Assembly: GCF_034190915.1 (NCBI RefSeq)
Contig: NW_026947488.1
Span: 2,428,501 to 2,492,500 of the forward strand
DNA length: 64,000 nt
Direction of reading: 5' to 3'
Origin: Cavia porcellus
Lineage: Eukaryota > Chordata > Mammalia > Rodentia > Caviidae
Positions 24,366 through 38,941 of this stretch are shown here, piece after piece; position 1 is the stretch's first letter; each line of letters begins with the position of its first letter. Below the pieces are notes generated by a model. That model searched no databases and was not told the DNA's origin. It saw only the letters and a program-made list of their open reading frames with translations. Made by a program: the position numbers and the translations under genes.

Positions 24366-25724
24366 CTAGGCTGGTTGGCAGCTCAGGCCCTCTGCCCCAC
24401 TCTTTGCTTGGGCACCCGAGCAATGTTCTGAGCCCTTTGGCTATAGCTGACCCTCGGTGTCTTGGGGACTGGCTGACCCTGCCTTTGTGGGTACCAGAAC
24501 CTATGATGCACAAGTCCCTCGTGTGATTTTGTGTAGAAGCCACACCCCTCAAAATTCCCCTCCGAGTGTAGTTAGGTGACTGGTAAGTGACTTCCAGTAA
24601 CCAAGACAGTGTACACGTTGTGTGAGCAGCTGTCATTCCCAGTGTTCAGGGAATAATGACAGGAGTCTACACGCTCAGCACAGACACAAATACTTTCCTG
24701 AGCATTTTGATTTGTAGCTCAGTGAGTCCACAGCTGGGCCACCTTGCCCTCCCCCACACCGTGCCCACCTTAGGGAGGCAGCTGCTAGGGATGGGGGGCA
24801 GAAGGGGGCTTGGGGGGAGGGTCTGTGAGCCTCTCTTTCCATCACTCTGTTGAACAGTAGCAGAGGAGGTTACAGTGTCCTGGCTGGAACTGCAGAGGGA
24901 GCAGGGTCCCTTGAGTTGCAGCTGGACCTGTGGGGGTGTTGGGAGGAGGGGGAACCCCAGCAGGACCTCCAGGGCCCAAGGTGTGGAGGCAGAGTGGCCT
25001 CGAGCAGGCAGGGACAGAGGAGCCCCCAGGAACCAGAGGGTCTCCCCTGCACAGCTCTGGGCCAATGGGTGGAGGGTAGGAACGAGCCCAGGGGTCCCCC
25101 ATCATCCAGAGGGACCGGGGCCCAGGCTGGGGTTCAGGTGCAGAGGAACAGAGGCACACAACCCACAGAAGGGAAGAGAATTCGTCAGCTACTCCCTGGG
25201 CGGAGGATCCTGTCTAGAATACAGAAGGAAGTGAAAAAAAATGGAGCCCCAGAGAGCCCCGGTAAGCTGTTGAGGAGAAGAGGAGCACAAAGGCCCTGTA
25301 AGTACAGGGGAAAACATGCCTGGCCTCTGTGGCCATTAGAGAAACGCCAAGAATGGGAACAGCTCTGAGATTTCCACCCCTCCACAGCTCGGCTGCCATC
25401 CCGGACTCCAAGGCGGGCAGTGTTGACAGGTGGGAGCTGCAGCCCCTTCTGCAGGACACAGGGCCGCCACAAGAGTCAGTGTGGGGAGTCCTCAGAAACT
25501 AACAGCTGGTTACACCACTTCTGGACGTCTTCCTGACAGAGGCAGAGACGCCGAGCTCGGCAGTGTGTGTGCAGCCCCACAGCTCTATGCCAAGCCGGGC
25601 AGGAAGGGGCCACTGTGCCCCTCGGGCCGAGAGGGTGAGGAAATCGAGGCGTCTGTGCTCAGGGAGCTCCACACAGCCTGAAAAGGGGTGCATTGGGGTC
25701 ACTTGTAGGAAAACGGCTGCACCT

Positions 25725-25890
25725 CGAAGCCCTGATGCTAAGTAAAATAAACCAGACACCGAAGGCTAAGGACCTCGCGGCTTCTCTTACGTAAGAACCC
25801 CAAATATAAATAAAGAAGAGAATAAAAGATGATAGGACATGGGGAGTCGATTTGCAGAGATGGGAAGGGGCTTGGGGTGCAGGGACGCAG
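25725..25890 (+). mobile_element. L1M-type 3' fragment
   Basis: 'gatgctaagtaaaataaacc' and 'agacaccgaaggctaa' match the common mammalian L1 3' phrase beginning 'gctaagtgaaataagccaga', followed by a diverged equivalent of the region ending in 'ggggcttggggtg'. Short and decayed. Confidence 0.55.
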
Positions 25891-26737
25891 GGAGAGGAGG
25901 GAGGGGACGTGTGAAGGGTTCAGATGTCCCTGTGTCTGCACCAGTACCCCATGCAGGTAATTTTGTGCTAGTAAACCACAAAAAGGCGACACCCAGCCTT
26001 CCCTCCACGCATGGAGTTGTTCCCCCAGGACTGGCCCAGCCCCCAGGGTCAGTGCCCAGGCCCCTGTCCTGGCCACCCACTCATGTCCAGCCCCCTAGGC
26101 TTGTTTCCTGGAGAGGCCCTGGGATTTCCCTATCTCCACTGCACCTCCCTAACTGCTCCCTGTACCTGTGTCTGGCTTTTGCAGGGTGACTGTGCCTGCC
26201 CTGCGGGCTCCAGGAGGAGCTGTGCACCCTTGGGCTCCAGGAGGAGGTGTATGACCCCGCCTTGTCCTCCTGGCAGCTCCCTGCACAGAGTGGGGGCACG
26301 TGGTCTAGAGAACCGTTTTAGGGAATGAGCAGAGCACGGTGGGAAGGGCTCTGAGGCTGAGTGCGGGGGTGGGATGAGGGATGGGGTTTCCCAAGGATGT
26401 GGGACAAAGTGCCTAAACCTGGAACCCAGAGCCCATGCTGGCTGAACAGGGAGCTGGGAGGACGAGACCACTGGGGAGGCGGCTGTGTGGGCGGCTGGGG
26501 CTCAGCCCAGTCCACCATGGGGACCAGAGGAGAGGGGTCAGCGGAGGCCAGAGAGGCCGCCACTGCTCCGTGCCCAGGCCAGGCTGCTGCTGAATCAGGG
26601 TCTTGCACAGCCCTGCCCTGGAGCCCTGGGCAGTGGTATCCCCTCCTGTCAGGCCCAGAGGAGGAGCCCCATTCTGCCACACTGAGGAGTCTGGCAAGGT
26701 CACTGTGGAAATGAAAGAGGCTTTCAGAGCGCAGCAG

Positions 26738-26935
26738 AGCCAGGTGCGGTGATGCACATGGTACTCTCAGCATTCTGGGAGGCTGAGGCAGGAGGATTGC
26801 CAAGTTGGAGGCCAGCCTGGGAAATTTAGGGACTTGGCAAGACCCTGTCTCAAAAACAAACACCCCCAAAACAAAACCCCAAACAGGGCTGTGGATGCAA
26901 CTCAATGCCCTGGGCTCAGTTCCTATTAATACTCA
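26738..26935 (+). mobile_element. Dimeric B1-dID SINE
   Basis: The B1 left part ('agccaggtgcggtgatgcac', 'gggaggctgaggcaggagga', 'aagaccctgtctcaaaaac') is linked by an A/C-rich spacer to an ID right part ('agggctgtggatgcaactca', 'ctgggctcagttcctatt'). A CA microsatellite follows at once. Confidence 0.85.
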
Positions 26936-26948
26936 TGCACATGTGCAC

Positions 26949-26978
26949 GCATACACACACACACACACACACACACAC
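26949..26978. repeat. (CA)n microsatellite
   Basis: About 15 CA units in the tail region of the B1-dID element in intron 13. Confidence 0.95.
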
Positions 26979-27706
26979 GCATCTGTGCACAAGGAGGATA
27001 GATTTTCAGAAACCGAGAAAGGCTGAGGCCACAGTTAGAGACCTGGGGCTTTGGGAAGGCTCAGTCCTGTCCCGAGGGCAGCAGGCGGGGGGACCCACAT
27101 GAGGCTGTAGCCCAGCCTGCAGAGCAGAGGGCCCGTGGCCTGGATGCCACATCCCAGCCCACCGCCCACCCTTCACTGTCTCTACCTTGCTACCTGGGCT
27201 ATCAGCGGGCAGGGATGACGGTCCAGGGGAAAGGAGGGGAGCAGGGATGCTGGGGTCACTCCCCCACAGCCGTCACCCCCCGGGTGGTTCAGGAGCCCCG
27301 AGAGACCCCAGGAACATGCGCCTTGGTTGTGGCCCAGGAGCACAGCCCATTCCCTGGCTTGTGATTGGCTTTTAGGTGAGCATGTGACCTGAGCCAGCCC
27401 AATCAGACAGAGCCCTGAACCTGGGACAAGATCTTGGCCTGCAGGGCTGTCCTTCCTCCTGAGGTCCACTGAGAGCCACCTGCAGGCATTTTAGGGCCTC
27501 GAGGGAACCAGGTTTGGACTCCAGGGGCTTGTGGGAGGCAGAGTGGGGAGAGGAGAGGGGCCAGGCCCCAAGAGACACCTCCAGCTCCTGGATAAGGTGG
27601 GGGGTTACGAAGGTTTGCCCAGAGGACGAGGCTGAGCCAAACGGCCATGGGCCCGACGTCGTGCTGCTGCGCCCTGAGCCCCCGGGCCCCGGAGTCGGGC
27701 ACTCAC

Positions 27707-27940
27707 TCAGCAGGATGACGATGCAGATGAGGATGGCCACCATGGCCCCCGTGCCCAGCCCGGCTGCGGCCACAGCGCCCACGGCCGTGCAGTCTCCATT
27801 CTCGTCACAAGGGCACACCTTGACCTTGATGATGGACGTGTTGGACAGGGGAGGGTTCCCTGAGTCCGTGACCATGATGGGGACCTCGTACATCCCGGCT
27901 TCTAGGTACAGGATGCGCAGGCTCAGCTGGGCATAGTCAC
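27707..27940 (-). CDS. CDH4: CDH4 exon 13 (EC5 end, transmembrane start)
   Basis: This 234-bp exon carries 77 full codons, beginning [20 protein letters not shown]. It closes EC5 with the cysteine cluster [10 protein letters not shown] at residues 41-50, which together with the exon 12 cysteine gives the four conserved membrane-proximal cysteines of classical cadherins. NTS at residues 33-35 is a potential glycosylation site. From about residue 60 a Gly/Ala/Ile-rich hydrophobic run ([18 protein letters not shown]) starts the single transmembrane helix. The acceptor is TTCACTCCAG|GTGACT and the donor CTGA|GTGAGT. It is phase 1 at both ends. Confidence 0.96.
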
Positions 27941-30292
<2,352 letters not shown>

Positions 30293-30435
30293 CGTTGTCA
30301 GCTGCCATGAAGGTGGCCTCGTAGACGTTGTTTTTGATGTACAGGGACTCTCGGTCTAGGACGGCTGCCGTGGTGATCTGCCCATTGGAGGCATTGATGT
30401 GCAGCCAGTTCGCCGGGTCAGAGAGCTTGGAGTAC
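30293..30435 (-). CDS. CDH4: CDH4 exon 11 (EC4)
   Basis: This 143-bp exon carries 47 full codons plus split codons at both ends. It reads [19 protein letters not shown], then [20 protein letters not shown], and ends FMAADN. It forms the core of EC4. The LDRES calcium motif is at residues 26-30 and NAS at residues 14-16 is a possible N-glycosylation site. The acceptor is CCCCTGCAG|GTACTC and the donor AACG|GTCAGT, which has C at intron position +3 and so is not optimal. The split Arg at the 5' boundary and split Gly at the 3' boundary both restore expected cadherin residues (AV-R-YSKL and ADN-G-IPP). Confidence 0.96.
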
Positions 30436-30689
30436 CTGCAGGGGGGAGAGGAGCAGAGGCCTGGGCTGGGTGCCATGGGCTGCCAGACAGCCCCGCATCC
30501 ATCCCAGGTATGGTCCGCCTTTAGGCTCCTGGCACTTGGGGAGCTATGAAGTCCTTGGAGGTCGGGAGTCCTCCCCACCTCTCTCCTCCACCTTCCTGGG
30601 TCTCTGGCATCGCTGGGCACTGCAGGGATAATGGGGCCCACCTCTGTGGGTAACAGGACCGAGGCCGGGGAGCCCCCATTGGGACCCAC

Positions 30690-30943
30690 CTCACAGCCTG
30701 CGGCATGAAGCGGTCAGGGTCCACGGCAGAGAAGGTGGTGAGCGCCGTGCCAGTGGGCACGCCCTCCTCTAGGCGGATCAGCTTGCGGTTGGAGGGGAAG
30801 TAGGGCGCCTCGTTGATGTCTGTGACAGAGATGGTCACGCCCGCAGTGGACTGGAAGGACATCTGGATCCCGCTGGCCAGTGGCGCCTGGTTGGACACCA
30901 TCACGGTGAGCATGAAGGCCCTGTTCAGCTCGTAGTCCACCGC
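30690..30943 (-). CDS. CDH4: CDH4 exon 10 (EC3 end, EC4 start)
   Basis: This 254-bp exon encodes 84 codons plus two bases of the next. It starts [19 protein letters not shown] and continues through the linker DINEAPYF at residues 42-49 into EC4 ([19 protein letters not shown]). It completes EC3 and supplies the EC3-EC4 calcium linker, here the NE variant found in type I cadherins instead of the usual NDN. DPDR at residues 75-78 is a further calcium-binding element. The acceptor is TCTCCCTTCAG|GCGGTG and the donor GTGAG|GTGGGT. It is separated from exon 11 by only 254 bp, the shortest intron in the window. Confidence 0.96.
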
Positions 30944-31527
30944 CTGAAGGGAGAAGCAGGATCAGTCTGTGCCAGGCAGCCCCCCCTGCTCTGTCCCCAG
31001 GGCCCTCATCCTGATTTCTGGCACCCAAGTGTCCTCGGCTCTAGCTTCCTGAGGGTTCAGCCAATGGAAGGAGAGAGGTTGGGGTGAAGGACCCCAAGCC
31101 CTGGCGAGGCAGGCTCAGGGCTTCTTGGGGCTCTTGCCCTGCAGAGCGGCCTCTCCTCCCTAGCCCAGTGCTCACCAGCTCCCTCCAGCCCAGAGTGCCC
31201 CTCTGGGAGCAATGGGCTGATGGAGGTCCCCAGAAGGGACAGTCATTGTGTCTGCAAATGGGTATAGAAACAGAGTTGCTGCAGATGCCACTCTGCTGAT
31301 GGAGAAGTCTCGAGATGGGATTGTCCAGCTCAGAGGAGGCATGAGATAGACACAGGTGGGGCCTCGTGCAGACAGAGGGGCTGGAACAGTGGGGCTCCCA
31401 GCACCCACCAGAAATGAGGGAGGAGCTGATGCTCCACAGGGGCTTCTGGGTGAATGCAGCCCTGCTGGGGCCTCGACTTCAAACCCTAGCACCCAGAGCA
31501 CAGGGACGCAGTGCGGTGTTTGTCTGA

Positions 31528-31698
31528 GCCAGCACTGGAGGCTGAGCCCAGGCTCTTCGCACAGAGCTGCATCAGTGCATTTTTCACCTTGAGATGGGGT
31601 CTTGCTAAGCTAGCCAGGCTGGCCTTGCAAAGCCAGCTCCAGCTTGTGATGCTCCTGCCTCAGCCTCCCAGAATGCTGGGATTACAGGTGGCATCTGG
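31528..31698 (-). mobile_element. Dimeric B1-dID SINE, reverse
   Basis: On the plus strand an ID complement ('gccagcactggaggctgagc', 'ccaggctcttcgcacagagc') precedes a B1 complement ('tgagatggggtcttgctaag', 'gctcctgcctcagcctccca', 'gaatgctgggattacagg'). This order gives B1-dID on the minus strand, in the same sense as CDH4. Confidence 0.75.
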
Positions 31699-32457
31699 CT
31701 AACTGCATTTGTGAGCTGTGATTTGTTACTGCAGTCCCTGGACACCAACACTCCAGGCCTGCACCCTCAGGGCCAGGGTTGCAGTTACGCTGTTGGTGGG
31801 CTGTGCCCCCAACTGACCACTTCCTGGCTGGCTGGAAGCTCCCAAAGTCTGAGGTTGGAGGTGTGTGGCCAGGGAGGCTCTGCTCACCCTTTTCCCTCAT
31901 GTTGGGCCAAGGGAAGCTACACAGAGGTGGCATGGGGTCCTGAGACCCGAAGCCTGCAGCAGTCTGGGCCGGGGGCCATGTGATAAGATGCGTGGCAACT
32001 GCGTTTTAAAAATCCCAGCCTGGCATGTGCCAAGTATCTTGTGCCGAGCAAGACCCAGGACCCAGGCTCCCGTTGGGAGAAGCTGAGAGCCGGGGAAGGT
32101 GAGGCCTGGGCAGCGAGGCGATGCGCACTGCAGCCCAGTTCCCTGGCACTCAGATTCTGTCCTGCAGAGCTGGGGGCAGAGTGCAGCGCCAGGGCAGGTG
32201 CCTCGCAGAGGTGAGCCCGCATCTAGTCCCCAGTGCGGATGCATCGCTCCTTATTTAGCGATGCTCAGACCCACGCACTGCTCCATGTGCGTGGTCTTCT
32301 ATTTATTTATTTCCCCCGCAACGGGCCCTGTGTCCTGTTTATAGAGTCTCTTGTCCACACAGTCCTGTACTGTGCACTGCGGTACTGTGCTTTTGTGTTT
32401 TGTTGTACGTTACAGCACTGCTTGCAAGAATTATGCAAATAAGAGTCATTATAAATG

Positions 32458-32531
32458 GCCAGGGGGTTTAGCTCGGTGGTGCAGCACCTGCCTGGCAAGC
32501 ATGGGGTCCTGGTCCCCCCCAGTAAAAAAAA
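32458..32531 (+). mobile_element. ID SINE
   Basis: 'ggccagggggtttagctcgg' and 'gcatggggtcctggtccc', then an A-rich tail. The B box is decayed. Confidence 0.75.
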
Positions 32532-32734
32532 GCAATCCTCAAATTGAGTCTCTTTTGGCTCTCGTTGTCCTGGAAGTCATAGATAATTTCTGACTTAGCA
32601 GCAGAATCACAGCAGGGGCACTCCCTAACACAGGAGGACGAAGATGGTCCTGCGGAGATGGGCAGGGAGACCAATACCAGCTGCAGGCCCTGGACTCTGG
32701 GCCTCCAGGACCATGAGATGAAACGAACCTCTCT

Positions 32735-32808
32735 TCTTTTTCTTGGTACCAGGAATCAGACTCAGGACCTTGCACTTGCCAGGCAGACTGTGCTGCTGAG
32801 CCTCTTTC
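32735..32808 (-). mobile_element. ID SINE, reverse
   Basis: 'tcttggtaccaggaatcaga', 'ctcaggaccttgcacttgcc' and 'gtgctgctgagcc' are complements of the ID body, with a T-rich tail on the low side. Confidence 0.75.
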
Positions 32809-34447
32809 CTTGGTAACTAATGCGGTCTGTGGGGCTGCGTTATGGGCCACAAGAGAGACACAGACAGTCTGAGCCCTGAGAGGCGAGGTCCCCAGCACGC
32901 TGGGAGAGCACAGAGCCACCCCAGAGTGAACAGGACATTGTGCCTTTCCTCCCTCTGCGACCAGGGCCGAGGGAAATAGCCCTGGGGAGGGGACTTGGCT
33001 CTGCTGTGCGGCAGGGGCATCGGTGTCAGTGTGTGGCCCGATGGTCCCTTGCTGAGGGTCTGAGGTGAGGCAGAAACTGGCTGGAGGGAGGACGGAGCAG
33101 AGCTGCTCCCCTCATGGTCTCCAGGAAGCAGAGGGTGGGAGGAGAGGGGAGCAGGGGAGGGGAAGAGCCTTGGGGGCCTGGGACCACACAGTACTCCTCC
33201 TGGCCCTGCCTGCTGGCTCCCTAACTCCCCAGACACCACTGCATGGGGAGTCCATCCCTGGATTTATCTGCCTGAGGAAGTGGAGCCCCAGCAGATCAGC
33301 TCCCCAAAGTCCATCAGCCTGTGGCCAAGCACATGAGTTTTGGGGACACTTCAGGTGGAAAGCGCAGCACCTGGCCTGTGTGTTTGCTCGTAGCTTCAGA
33401 AAGCAGCTCAGGAGGCAAGGGTTGCGGGGGAAATGCTGCAGAAACGGAGGCCTGGGGACGGAAGGCAGGCTGACATCACCGCGAGTGACCTGACGCTGGG
33501 GACTGCTAGCTCACTTCTCACCTGGGGCACAATTGTACATCAAGTGGCCTCCAAACCACGCAGGACCAAGTGTCCATGGACTGGGAACACAACTCCCAAG
33601 GAAGGCTCTGCCCTGGGCACAGGTGCACAGGCTGGGATCCCCAACTCCTCCGCGGCAGCAGCAGCAGTAGAAGAAAATCAGCTCTCATCTACCTTCCCGC
33701 CCTTGGTAGTGACTTCGGATTAGGTATTCTTAGCGTTTTATGTACATCACAGGGTAAAGTAAATAAGCAATTATGCCGAGAATGTCAAGAACCAAGATGC
33801 ACAGTGTAGGAAGAATGAAATACAACAATAAAGTGCACACAGTTAAGTAAAAACCCTCTGAAGTTAAATTTGGGTTACATATTCATGTCAGCAGCGTAAT
33901 AAACTGTGAAGCCCAGTGCGGGCCCACGGAGGCTGGGCTGTGAGTGGCCCGGCTGCCTGTGGCCTGACACGGTCCCCAAGCGCTGGCCCTCGGGCTGCTT
34001 CTGGCCCGAGGCAGGAAAGCAAGGAGAGCTTGGGGGTGCACAGGGCTGCTCAGCAGAAGGGTGGGAGCGGGCGGCTGGAGGTGAGAGGACACAGGATCCC
34101 ACTGTCCTGGCTACCACAAGCCAGAGGGGGTCTGTTTGAGCATCAGAATCCATAGTGAATTCTGAATATATAAAGATCCACGTACCCTTAATTACAGTAA
34201 GAGAAAATGAAAATGCAAAGCAACTGACCGATGCCCCCGGTTGAGCCAGGAGCTGAGCCTGGCACCTGCCACCGTCACCTCGGTGGCCAAGGCCTCTGAG
34301 TCCTGGATGAGCCGAGGAGGGGCTGGGGAGACGGCAGGCTCGGGAACCAGGCAGGGCCTGGGGTGCTGGGGGCCCCACCCTCGGCCGGCTTCTCTGGGTC
34401 CCCCAACCACGCCTTTCCTTGCTCTCATCCCTCTGCCTGCGTTGATT

Positions 34448-34566
34448 GTTTTCTTTTTGAAACAGGGTCTCACTGTGTAGTCCGGGCTGGCCTCGAATTT
34501 GAGGTGATCCTCCTCCCTCCGTCTTTCTTCCATTTGTGGGGTTACAGGCGTGCCCCACTTCAACCG
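34448..34566 (-). mobile_element. B1 SINE, reverse
   Basis: 'tttgaaacagggtctcactg', 'tgtagtccgggctggcctcg' and 'gtggggttacaggcgtgcc' are complementary to a B1 body. Mildly diverged. Confidence 0.8.
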
Positions 34567-35794
34567 GCTCAGCCTCCTCCTGTAGGGACCCCGGATTGCA
34601 CCGGGGCTGCCTTGCTAATCTCAAGACCCTCAAGTGCAGTCTCAAGACCCTCACCGAAGGTCTCTCCCTCGCAGTCAGGCTCCCTGGAGTGGGGGCGGGG
34701 TTAGAATTCTGACCCCAGGACCGGTACCCCGGAGCAACCAAGGCCTCGCTGATTCGGAAACATCTCCTGTACGGGGCCGGCTGGGGAAGGAACGAAGGGG
34801 TACGGGGCGCTGAGCTGTCACAGGGGGACTAGGCTGTCGCCCTTGAGCCCAGGGGCTGCTGTGGGTTTCCAGCTCTGTCTGAGCTCCAGCCTCCAGGCCC
34901 TGCCTCAGGGACCAGCCCTTCAGCTGGTCACCCTTCCTCCCAGGGACGTGGTCGGACATCCCGGGGACAGGGAGCCCTCAGGCAGGGCTGTGTGGCTGAG
35001 CTGTAATCCCCAGCCATGCCCCAGCAGTATTTTGGAGGATGACACCGTTCAGAAGGGAAGGACTGAGGTCTGGGAGTGAAGAACCTACGCTTCCACAGAA
35101 CATGTGGACGAAGCTGCCGTTCCACAGGGTCGCTGCCTCCTCTTCCCAGCCCGTGTGGGGACCTCGTGACAAAACAGCAGTGCTGGTCCTGGAGCCAGTC
35201 CTTGGGTCCCTATGGTTGCTGGCAGCGGTGTGGGTGTCACCTGGCTCTAAGCCTGGTCTTACCCTGGGGCAGCTGCTAGGAGTCTGTGGCCAGATGACAT
35301 TTGAATTTTGTGAGCTCCCACAATCCCACACTGGCCCGTTACTAAACACAGTACTGATGGAATAGGAGGCAGAGCCCCGAGGGAGACGGCTGTGCCCAGT
35401 GCCTCTGCCTCCTCAGTGCCTATCACTGTGCCCTGCAGGTTGGGAGCAGCTGTCACCTGTGAGCTCCTTGTTCACAGCGGGGCCTGGCACCCACAAGGCC
35501 ACTCCAGGAGCACCCAGGTCCCACAGGTCTCACACTGTGACCAGGTCCCCAGCACGGCAGAGCTCAGCCCTGGCTGTGGTGTCAACCCCTGCCCAGTACC
35601 CCTGGCCGGGCCAGGTGGTTGAGACACACTTGAGTCCCAGAGTCTTGGTGGTGGCGTAGGTGGAGAGCCACCAGTGCAGAGGGACCTCCCTCCCCATTTA
35701 TTGGTTTTCTCCCCCCCACCCCGGGGTTGTGGAATAATGCCTCGAGTCCGGGTTAAAAATGGTGTCACAGCCTGAGCAAGTAGGCCTTCCAGAA

Positions 35795-35915
35795 AGACTA
35801 TAATGGCCAATAAAAGTCCCAGGAAGGTAAAATAAAACGCGTCTGTAATGGAGAAATCAATAAGTAATTTGCTCCTGCAATTTCAATTAGGGCAGCTGGA
35901 TCCATTGCTGAGGGG
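35795..35915. promoter_or_regulatory. AT-rich candidate regulatory island in intron 9
   Basis: An abrupt AT-rich island in GC-rich intron DNA with 'ggccaataaaagtccc' (CCAAT/Hox-type), 'cgcgtctgtaatgg', 'aaatcaataagtaatttg' and 'caatttcaattag'. No repeat family is recognised. The density of homeodomain-type ATTA/AATTA cores and a CCAAT box suggests a conserved enhancer. This is inference. Confidence 0.35.
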
Positions 35916-37349
35916 AGGCCCAGCCACTGCCATGGCTGGGGGTGGAGCGCTTTGGGGACAATGGGCCCTGCTGGAGGCCGTGGGGCACCCTGGGGTGCAG
36001 ACTCCACTCCACGGGAGAGAGCCTGGGTGAGGAGCTGGGTCCCACCTTGCTAGAGGCAGGGTGGTGGGGGGACGGCAGGCCAACTGGGGCCTGCAGGACA
36101 TGTCCCCAGGCCTGCAGCAGCTTCTGGTGTGCGGCCCCTTGCCCCTCAGAAAGTGGCCAGCAGGAGGCCAGGGAGAGGGATGTGCTCCGGGGAAGGGCCA
36201 GGCTGGACAAAGCTCTGGGGACAGCAACCCCCTAGAGATGTGAAGTCTGGGTGGCAGTGCAGGCCGAGGGGGCAGGGGTGACAGACGCCCCATGGTTTGG
36301 GACCTGGAGCAGACAGGCTGGGTGCCCAACCCCAGTCAGTACACCCAGGCTAAAGTGATGGATTTTGGGGGTTCCAGATCACAGACGGGGTGCAGGGCAG
36401 GGCGGACATCAGCAAGACCCGCCTGTGAGGACGCTGGCAGCCTGGAGGCCATCACTGCCATCTGTGCACGCAGGTCCGGTCCCCACCCTGGGTGCTGTGC
36501 ACAGGCCCTCCTTGGCACACCCGGCCTCCCCCAAGAACTGCATTTCAAGGTGACAAGTGGCCTTCTTCGGGAAGGGGGGCCCATGCTGCCGAAAATACTG
36601 GGTAATACACGAAGAAAGGATGAGCAGGATGTCCCAGGAGGAAGTAGCAGGCGCAGCCTACAAGGGCCGCGGGTGGACAAAGCACAAGCCTCCCATCGCC
36701 CTTCCTGTCCTGCAGCAGCTTCCGTGACTCTGCCATCCCCACAGGACCCCAGCTCTCAGCCTCAGCCCTGCAGCGTCCTGCAGAGACGCACAGCCTCCAA
36801 CTCATCCAGGCTCTGGGTGGAACTTCGGTTCTGGAACTGGGGGAGGGGTGGGGCGGGGCTGACTCAGGTGGGCGGGGCCAGAGGGAGGCTGGAGCTGAGC
36901 CCTGCAAGTGTGCTGTGTACTGGGGTTTGAACAACAGCAGACTGCTGGGCTCAGAGGGGACACTGAAGGCTGGTCAGCTTGACAGTGTGGGCCCGGTGGG
37001 CACCGAGCTTTCCGCACAGCTCGAGGTGGCCCTGTGGGATTCACTGGCTCCCTCTGGAGCAGGGCACAGGGAGCTGGGGCCTGTGGACCTCATCTGACGT
37101 CTTCCTGCTTCCTGAGAGTCATGAGAGGTGGGAATCCCTCATGGAGGGATTGAAGAGAGGGATTTACAGGAGTCTTCCTGGCTTGCTTAGAATGTCGGGT
37201 TCCTGCCAAGCAGGAAGAAGACTGGGGTGCCGAGGATGGAGGATGCAGGGCGAGTCCGGGGAGAACCTATTTGCTCTCTTACACCTCCCCTTCTGCCTCG
37301 GTAGCAGCGGTTCAGAAAACACAGCAGCTGAAGAACTGTGATACCCAGC

Positions 37350-37800
37350 GTCTCCTCTGGCTAAGAATGGCCATGTGACTTAAATCCTACTAAGAAGATG
37401 TAAACAGATGTTCTGGGAAGATCCTAGAATAACAGAGGATTCTTAAAGGACCTTTATGAAGGGTCCAGACAGTTCCTTAAACTTAGGAGAAACAAGATAT
37501 TTTTCTTTTTTTGCTATCCTGCTGCCTGTAAAATTCTGACAGTGGCTGGAGCTCTTGCAGCTGTTTTGGACCATGAAGTTTTCTGTAGGATGAAAGCACG
37601 GCATGACAGAACAGAAGGACGGGAGGACTGGGTCTCTGTTGACCCTGAAGTTGTGTTCTTGGCCTCCTCTGCTGGTCTTGGGATTCCTCTTACTTGAGAG
37701 ACTAAAACCCTCAAGGAGCAAATGTCTATGGCAAACTCTGTGTGGCTGGCAGCCTAGTGCATTTTCTGAATGATATAGCCCGAATTAGACTGCTTTTCGT
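37350..37800 (+). mobile_element. Possible ancient LTR-type remnant
   Basis: The order of phrases 'ctgggaagatcctagaataa', 'gtggctggagctcttgcagc', 'ttggaccatgaag', 'gatgaaagcacggcatg' and 'gactgggtctctgttgaccc' recalls a common mammalian LTR consensus. Ends are not recognisable and the family is uncertain. Confidence 0.4.
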
Positions 37801-38316
37801 TACATCTGGACACATGCAGGATCTTTGAGCCCACTTTTCCATTCCCTTTCTCCTGTTTTCTTCTTAGTCCTGTTAACAACCGCTTTGGAATGACAGCTAC
37901 TAAAATACTTCGTGCTGAACTGTCTAACGAGACTGTCAGCTTCCCGCACTCCGCTTTCCCGGGTCATACGAGTTGTATTACAGAAAAAGGCTGGGGTCAG
38001 AGGCTGCATCTCCGCCACCGAGACGGCGGACTTACGTAAGTCTCTGAAAATCTGGTGGGGGACAGTTTTCTAGAAAAGCAGACGTGACCAAAACCATTAT
38101 GGAAGATGGGCCAATGCCACAGTCTATCCCACTCTAAAACAACCGCACCGGACCTCTCAGCGGTGTAACAAATGTCAGAGGGACAGAGGGGACACAGGGG
38201 GACAGAGAGGGACAGGCTTGCACCCCCCACCCATGAGCAGTCCGCACATGCCCTCCTCCAGTGCCAAAACCCAGGGCGGACTGTGGAGCACAGAGGAACT
38301 CCCACTTCATAGTCAC

Positions 38317-38510
38317 AGCTGGGAGTGATGCACGCTTGTAATCTCAGCTACGTTGAAGGATGAGGCAGGAGGATCGAAAGTTTGAATCTCAAAATAAAAA
38401 AACAGGGCCAGGGATTTTAGCTCAACAGTGTAAGTGCCTGCCTGGCAAGTGCGAGGTTGTGAGTTCCATGCCCAATACCAAAAAAACAAAACAAAACAAA
38501 ACAAAAGGTC
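38317..38510 (+). mobile_element. B1 fragment followed by ID SINE
   Basis: A truncated B1 (38317-38403: 'agctgggagtgatgcacgct', 'gatgaggcaggaggatcgaa') is followed by an ID (38404-38510: 'gggccagggattttagctca', 'gaggttgtgagttccatgcc') and an AAAAC tail. It may be one B1-dID dimer with an internal deletion or an ID inserted into the B1 tail. The ID part looks younger. Confidence 0.8.
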
Positions 38511-38707
38511 TTGGGCTCTAGCTCGTGTGGAGGCCCTGATTTTATATATAAAATCATGAAACCTACTACGGAATGACTCGGGATCCTCTCAGGACACGAG
38601 GGTGTTTGGGCTGGTGAAGGCCCACTGGTGGAGCTCACCTGTGAGGGGACTAAGGAGGGAAACACAGGTGTCAGGCATGGGGGGGAGGTGCGGGGGGCAC
38701 AGCCTCA

Positions 38708-38941
<234 letters not shown>

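Noticed and set aside
32230..32455. Possible processed pseudogene 3' UTR with an ATTTATTTATTT element
   Set aside because: No coding match, poly(A) tail or target-site duplication could be found. Left as unassigned sequence.
33875..34741. A 288-codon minus-strand open frame in intron 9
   Set aside because: It overlaps a B1 SINE and has no recognisable protein motif or splice-linked partner. Treated as noise.
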